A stretch of DNA of 64,000 nucleotides from Stratiolaelaps scimitus. Its lineage: Eukaryota; Arthropoda; Arachnida; Mesostigmata; Laelapidae. The translations under genes were made by a program, and so were the position numbers. Shown here one piece after another: positions 59,101-64,000 of the stretch (position 1 is its first letter; every line of letters begins with the position of its first letter). The stretch spans positions 4,268,501 to 4,332,500 of the forward strand of contig JABWDB010000013.1 of the NCBI GenBank assembly GCA_019614645.1, read 5' to 3'. The notes under the pieces are model-generated. The model was not told the DNA's origin, did not search any database, and was given only the letters and a program-made list of their open reading frames with translations.

Positions 59101-60420
59101 CGGGACCTTGGGCCCGGTTGCCGTCGAAAGCGAAAGCTCTGTTGTGGCGGCGGCTCCGCCGGCGCGCATATCGCACATCCACTGCTGGCAGAAGAAGACT
59201 ACTGCTGGCGAACAGAATCCTCTCTCTGCACAGCACAGTCTACGCGGACACCGAGACGATCGTGGTGGTGACCGTGTTGTTGCGCCTCTTGGCGCTCCTC
59301 GGCACAGGCGTCGGCTTGCCCTCACGCGTCCCTTGGCAGCGGTATCTGTGTGCTGTTCCCACGTACCGTGGCAGGCCGCTGTCTCACAGCGACAGGGCCG
59401 AGTGCGTGTCCTCCGGCAAATCTGTTGCTGGCGGTGCCTGCCCGTCGTGCCATCCTCTACAGGATGTGTATATATATGGATGTGGGCGTGCGGTGTTGTG
59501 TAGGGTCGACGAGAAAACGAAGGTATCTAGAGGAGCGGCAGTCTCATAGCACGGAGAGTGGAGGCAGTGGTGCGTGGACTAAGGACCAAGGAGCTGTTAA
59601 GAAAAGTAATGTCATAAAAGGAGCAGCCCAACCACCACCGCTATCACCACCACAGCAGCAGCGCGGGTGGGATGGCGCCGCTGCCTCTGCCCGAATGACA
59701 CTGAGGACAGGGCTAGAGGAGGCCCACCTTCGACGGGTACTTTCGACATGCCTGCGCCTCTGTAACCCGGCCGCCAATCCCGCTCTCTCCGGGCAGCTAG
59801 TCCCGTTGAAATTTAACGCGAAACCATACCTCTGCTGCAGCTGATCGCGCGGAATCGTTGAAAACAGGCGACCACTACGAGACTGGGGCCGTTCGCCTAT
59901 AATACAACTACTTCTCCGAGCTAACTACGTACGTAGATCTGGTAGATTCGGCTGACCAGACCCCGCCGGACTAGCCGCTCGTTGGCAGCGGGCAGCTAAT
60001 TGAATTGTGGACAGCTGCAATCCTTTGAACTGGTGTCGGAAGAGAGAGTAAAAGAGAGATTGAGGTGAGATTGGGAGGATCCATGCGTATAGCGAACAGG
60101 TCCACCCGTCCCTCACAAGGGGGCTTCCCTGGCGGTCTGAGCTGACAGGCAGACATACACAGAGAGGGCTGGAAGCCGCCAAGTGCTGAGGAGCCAATGG
60201 TGGATGGATATCTCCACTCGTATATATATATATATATGTCTATACAATATAGCTGGGAGGAAGATACGAAGCTACGAAGTGCGATCCGAAGCGAGAGGTC
60301 TATTGTATAGTCCATTGAGGGCCGCGCGAGCACACACGATCGATAGGCCATCTTCATCTTCCTTCATCTTCTTAGCCCTTTTAATGCCTGGGCCAGCTAT
60401 CCCTCCCTATAGGCAGACAT
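56160..60420. other. No supportable gene
   Basis: Frames of 157 and 203 codons at 56515-57168 lie on opposite strands over the same bases. 57.5-58.4 kb is AT-leaning and featureless. A 181-codon plus frame (58958-59503) overlaps a 143-codon plus frame in another phase. A TA run lies near 60220-60236. Confidence 0.5.
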
Positions 60421-60449
60421 CGCCGCCGCCGCCGCCGCCGCCGCCGCCG
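60421..60449 (+). repeat. (CGC)9-10 triplet array
   Basis: A perfect CCG-type run of 29 bases. It encodes a Pro run inside a 175-codon plus-strand frame (60183-60710), which also crosses a TA run and CTG triplets, so that frame is probably spurious. Confidence 0.92.
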
Positions 60450-60454
60450 GATAG

Positions 60455-61742
60455 GCTCATCCTGATGATTCCCCACCAGGCAAAGAAGAGCCTCAGCAGG
60501 GCGACAGCGAGCGATGCAGTGATCGAGCCAACGAAGCAGGCTTTAGCGGCTGCCCTACAATTTATAGCAGCATTATCTTTCTGCTGCTTTCCGTTCTTGC
60601 TTGAGGGTCTCTTCCGTTCAAAATACGCCCGAATGGGCTGCTGCTGCTGCTGCCTAGGGACTCGCTCGAGCGAAATCTCCGAGGAACCTCCTCCTCCTCC
60701 TCTTGTATGATATCTCTGCAGCTCGTAGGCGTTGTCGCTGCGAGCGCTCCTCTCTCCCCAAACCTAAGCTATGGAGCTGTTGGAGGGAAACGGTCCCAGG
60801 GTCGCGACAGGAGTCAGCAAGCTAGATAGCTAGCTAGCCAGCTGACGATTGGATCGGACAAACCTGGAGGAGCCTGAGGAACAAAAACTAAAGAAGATCT
60901 CTCTCGAGTCGGCTGCTGCGTAGGCTACATGACGGTCTGGCTCCTGCCAAATTAATCGTGGGGTAGTGAAAAGAAAAAGAGAACGAAACACCGGCGGTGG
61001 CGGCAGCAGCAGGAGCAGCAACCGCACAACGACGCTAATCCGCAGCGGAAAGTTGAGTCGGCCAGACTCGCGCACTGCTGCTGTGAGCCGGGTTAGCAGG
61101 GTTAAAAGGCCGCAATGGAGTGAACCGTGACTGGCAATCGTTCGAGAGGCAGAACGTAGACTGTCTGAGTAGTCTCTCTCTCTCGCGCGCTCGGTCGGTC
61201 TCTCGACTCGGCTTTTGTTCCCTTCTTTATTTTTTGCTGTTTCTTTTCCATTTTCTCTCCCTCCGCCGCTTCCTCCTATTTGATTCGCGTTGGCCAAACC
61301 TATTTCGTTGTATCGATGGGTAGCCCATTTGAAACAGCAGCAGTAGCAGTTGATTTTATTTCGCCATCTCGTCCAGCGGCAAGCAACGGCAGCGGCAGCA
61401 ACAGCAGCAGAAACAGCTGACCCTGCAGCAGACAGCAGTTCCCTGCTCTACAAGACGTTCCAGGGGTGGGAGATGGCGAGGTTTTTGAAAAAGCGAAAAG
61501 AGAGCTGGACTAGCGTTGCTGCTACTGCTGGTACTAGCCTGCAGCATCCACTCGAAACGAACTGTCCCACATCACACTCAGGCCGAGCAGGCAAGCGAAA
61601 AGGGCCAGTCGCCGGACGGCCTCACTGTCCACTGGCTTTGCTGTCATACGCCGCCTCTTTTGCCACAGCGGCTTCCGCCTTCAACTCCTATCGCTCGGGG
61701 TAGGTTAGCTGTGAGACGGCGCAGTTCAGGCTGCATTGGCGG
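60455..61742. other. No supportable gene
   Basis: GC-rich with CTG near 60640-60653, GTAGC tetramers near 60820-60840 and a CT run near 61172-61184. Overlapping low-complexity frames only. Confidence 0.5.
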
Positions 61743-61763
61743 CTGCTGCTGCTGCTGCTGCTG
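61743..61763 (+). repeat. (CTG)7 triplet array
   Basis: Seven perfect CTG units, giving a Cys run in one frame and a Leu run in another. Confidence 0.9.
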
Positions 61764-61769
61764 GGAAAG

Positions 61770-63175
61770 CAAACAAATGAATTCCTCTACTTCCCCAGGG
61801 AGCTACAGGTCAGCTCGGCTGTCCCCAGGCTCCCCACGCGCGCGTCCCCGGCTGTAACTTGCACGTCTCTCTTTGTCGATCGACTGGGAACATAACCGGA
61901 AGCAGGAGGGGACAATTTATCGGCACACACTGCACCGCCGGCTGACAGGCGGCGGCCGCCACCAACGTCAGCCAGATCCCCACGCGGTGTTTTCGCAAGT
62001 GTACGATCGCTGGAGACGCTGGCCCTTTTTCGCTAGCGGAAGAGAGACGCCGAAAGTGGATGAGTTAGCAGGACGCTGCATTCTGGGAGATGACTTTGTC
62101 TTTGGTGTTAAGAGGGCACGGGGTAAAATAAACGGGTTCGCTCTCTCACGTTCTTGACTTGAATGTATTTAACTGAGAAGTTTAGCTCTTAAAGAGAGCT
62201 AGCCCCATACTAGTAAATCTCGATCGGACGTACGTCCATGCAGCAATAGCAGTATATGTATATTACTATATCGACAGGGTAAACGTTTTAGGAAAAGGGA
62301 CACGTCGATTATGTGGGCAGGCTAGCTCATGACGGTGCAGATATTGTGGTTGTATTGTACTATTAGAGTTTAAGATCATCTGTAACGATTTGTTTTGCTC
62401 GAACTGCGTCTGGACAGTGTTGAAAATAGCTCGTATGCCGGCCGAGAAAGAGGTATCTGTGTTATTGAGCATCTCATATGATTAGCTTAGAACCAATATT
62501 TGTCTTCGCAACGGATAAACGCCCGATAGTTTCGAAAATTTCAAACCGGCCAAGTTACGCGGGGGGAGGAGATTCGCAAGCATCTACATCAGCACACATC
62601 GAATATCTGAGCTGCGGACTATGTCCCTTAACACGCCGATACTTCAAAGGTCTCGAAGCCATTGCCTAGCGCGAGTCATAGGGTGACACGACTTCGATAC
62701 CCGGCAAAAGGTTGCATGGCGATCTCTGCAGCAGAACCACCACCACCACCAGCTCAGACACGTCAGACATTATAGCCGTTGAGCGAGTTTAGGCGGGGCA
62801 GGCAAGCCCCCTCCTCACTTCTGAGCTGTTCCTCCACAGTTCTCCCTGTCGAAGGCAGCTAATGTATCAGGGCTGCTTAGTCGAAGCTAGTTTCATGCAT
62901 CCGCAGAAGGCAGCCAGCCTCGTGCGCTGGCCACCTTCTCGCCTGCTCGCCCCCTACTCGCGATAGTAGTTTATCTATTCGCCATCGCAATGTTTCAATG
63001 TTCAGCGGCGACTCTGACACGAATCGCCGTGTACTCGTAACCTCCGGGCAAAGATTTAGACGCCATCCCTATCTGGTCGGGCCGGCCGAGCAGACAAGCA
63101 TGGCAGCGCGTGGCGATGGTCTGATACAGGCTGGCATCTATGGTCTGTGCCATCGGCTGTCATTTTCGTACAGCG
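61770..63175. other. No supportable gene
   Basis: 62.2-62.7 kb is AT-leaning. CAC triplets lie near 62736-62750. Short frames only. Confidence 0.55.
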
Positions 63176-63191
63176 CCCCCCCCCCCCCCCC
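63176..63191 (+). repeat. C16 homopolymer
   Basis: Sixteen consecutive C bases, the longest C run in the window. The length may be unreliable. Confidence 0.88.
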
Positions 63192-64000
63192 TACGTCTCC
63201 GGTTTTGCTAGGTCCTCCGGCTGGTTGGCTGCCCTGTCGGACCTGGCTTCTCTGGGTGTCTGTACTGCCCGGCCAAATCATTACGCCCGACTGGTGGCGG
63301 TAGTACTACTTTCCTGGTTCCTGGCTAGAACCTCTCTTCTACCTCCGTTCCCGATGAACCCCGTCCCCCGACACCGTTCCCAATCATTCCCACCGCGGCT
63401 TCTAGCCGCTTCGCGGATGGCTATACCGGAGTCACGCGGGCTGCGAGCTGTGGTGGGATCGCAGCGGTGGGGCTAGCCCTCCGGACGAGCCCCAGCAATC
63501 TCACTTTTCCCCGGACTATGCCATGGCTATACCCAGCAGTAGCGCCGCTAGTGCTGGTAACAGCAGCAGCTCACGGCGAGGGCCAGCAGCCAGCCGGCCC
63601 ACTAGCGAGCAGCTAATGAAATAATTCGTCAAATACACTAATTATCTGTGCCCTGTGTGTGGAAAGGGGTGTGGCTTCGGCACAGCAGGGCTTCGCACCC
63701 CCGCACCCGCACTTCACCCATCCTTGCCTGCTACAGCCTTGAGAGTGCGTGCGTGTCTATTGAAGATGAGGGCACGTTACGCCTGGCATGCCACGCTGGC
63801 CGATAATAGCGAGGAAAAGCCGCGCCGGAGAGCAGGACGCTGTGTATCTGAAAAACGGTGGCGTCACGCAGACCTGCAGAAGTCGCTCGCTCCGAACCAT
63901 ACATATATGATGATACATATTCGCACTGCTAACAATCTCCGGGTGCGTCCGCGTGATGGGGCGCAACCTCATCATCACCGATACGCCGCGAGTGCGATGG
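63192..64000. other. No supportable gene
   Basis: GC-rich with short overlapping frames. The window ends without an identifiable feature. Confidence 0.55.

Noticed and set aside
58958..59503. 181-codon plus-strand frame
   Set aside because: It overlaps another long plus-strand frame in a different phase and has no recognised motif.
1..64000. CRISPR arrays, rRNA, intact tRNA, phage or operon-type gene clusters
   Set aside because: No regularly spaced direct repeats of CRISPR type, no conserved rRNA stretches, no complete cloverleaf and no compact run of long frames were found on either strand.
1..64000. Well-known conserved animal microRNAs (for example let-7, bantam, miR-1, miR-9, miR-124)
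   Set aside because: I looked for their mature or seed-extended strings while reading and saw none. Unknown microRNAs cannot be excluded without small-RNA data.

Overview
This window looks like nuclear, mostly non-coding DNA from a metazoan, most plausibly an arthropod (mite, tick, wasp or similar). The evidence is threefold. No compact chain of long reading frames with bacterial-type spacing occurs on either strand. Di- and trinucleotide microsatellites are dense. In the AT-rich blocks there are worn mobile-element relics, namely a reverse-transcriptase fragment and tRNA-like segments. CpG is not visibly depleted, which argues against a vertebrate. The species cannot be named from what is visible.

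I recognise no protein family confidently, apart from a decayed LINE-type reverse transcriptase at about 12.3-12.6 kb (minus strand). Open frames of 150-245 codons do exist. They cluster in GC-rich or low-complexity blocks, overlap one another on both strands, and carry runs of Ser, Arg, Leu or Ala that come from CTG, GAG or CCG repeats. This is what stop-poor composition produces by itself. The few possible exons with splice-site support are listed at low confidence, chiefly 10491-10800 (+), 9368-9647 (-) and 23686-23829 (-).

Layout. 1-2.7 kb is mixed to AT-rich with a TTA array. 2.7-9.9 kb is GC-rich and simple-repeat-rich, with a purine-rich tract, a pyrimidine-rich tract and (CTG)20. 9.9-13.7 kb is AT-leaning, with one short-intron gene model, a tRNA-like T-arm and the LINE relic. 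13.7-16 kb is GC-rich with GA and CA arrays and a perfect hairpin. 16-17.8 kb is AT-rich and featureless. 17.8-20.3 kb is GC-rich. 20.3-27.9 kb is AT-rich and is the repeat graveyard: two copies of a diverged unit, a tRNA-derived SINE-like element, and a 106-bp repeat pair. 27.9-36.7 kb is GC-rich with possible 5' non-coding exons near 29-30.3 kb and a near-perfect palindrome at 36.34 kb. From 36.7 kb to the end, AT-leaning islands (36.8-38.4, 40.7-41.6, 46.8-47.5, 57.5-58.4, 62.2-62.7 kb) alternate with GC-rich simple-repeat DNA.

No rRNA, intact tRNA, CRISPR array, operon, prophage, defence island or multi-gene system was found. The most useful leads are the repeat pairs, the palindrome and the small-intron gene model. 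I found nothing that I would call a new biological system.
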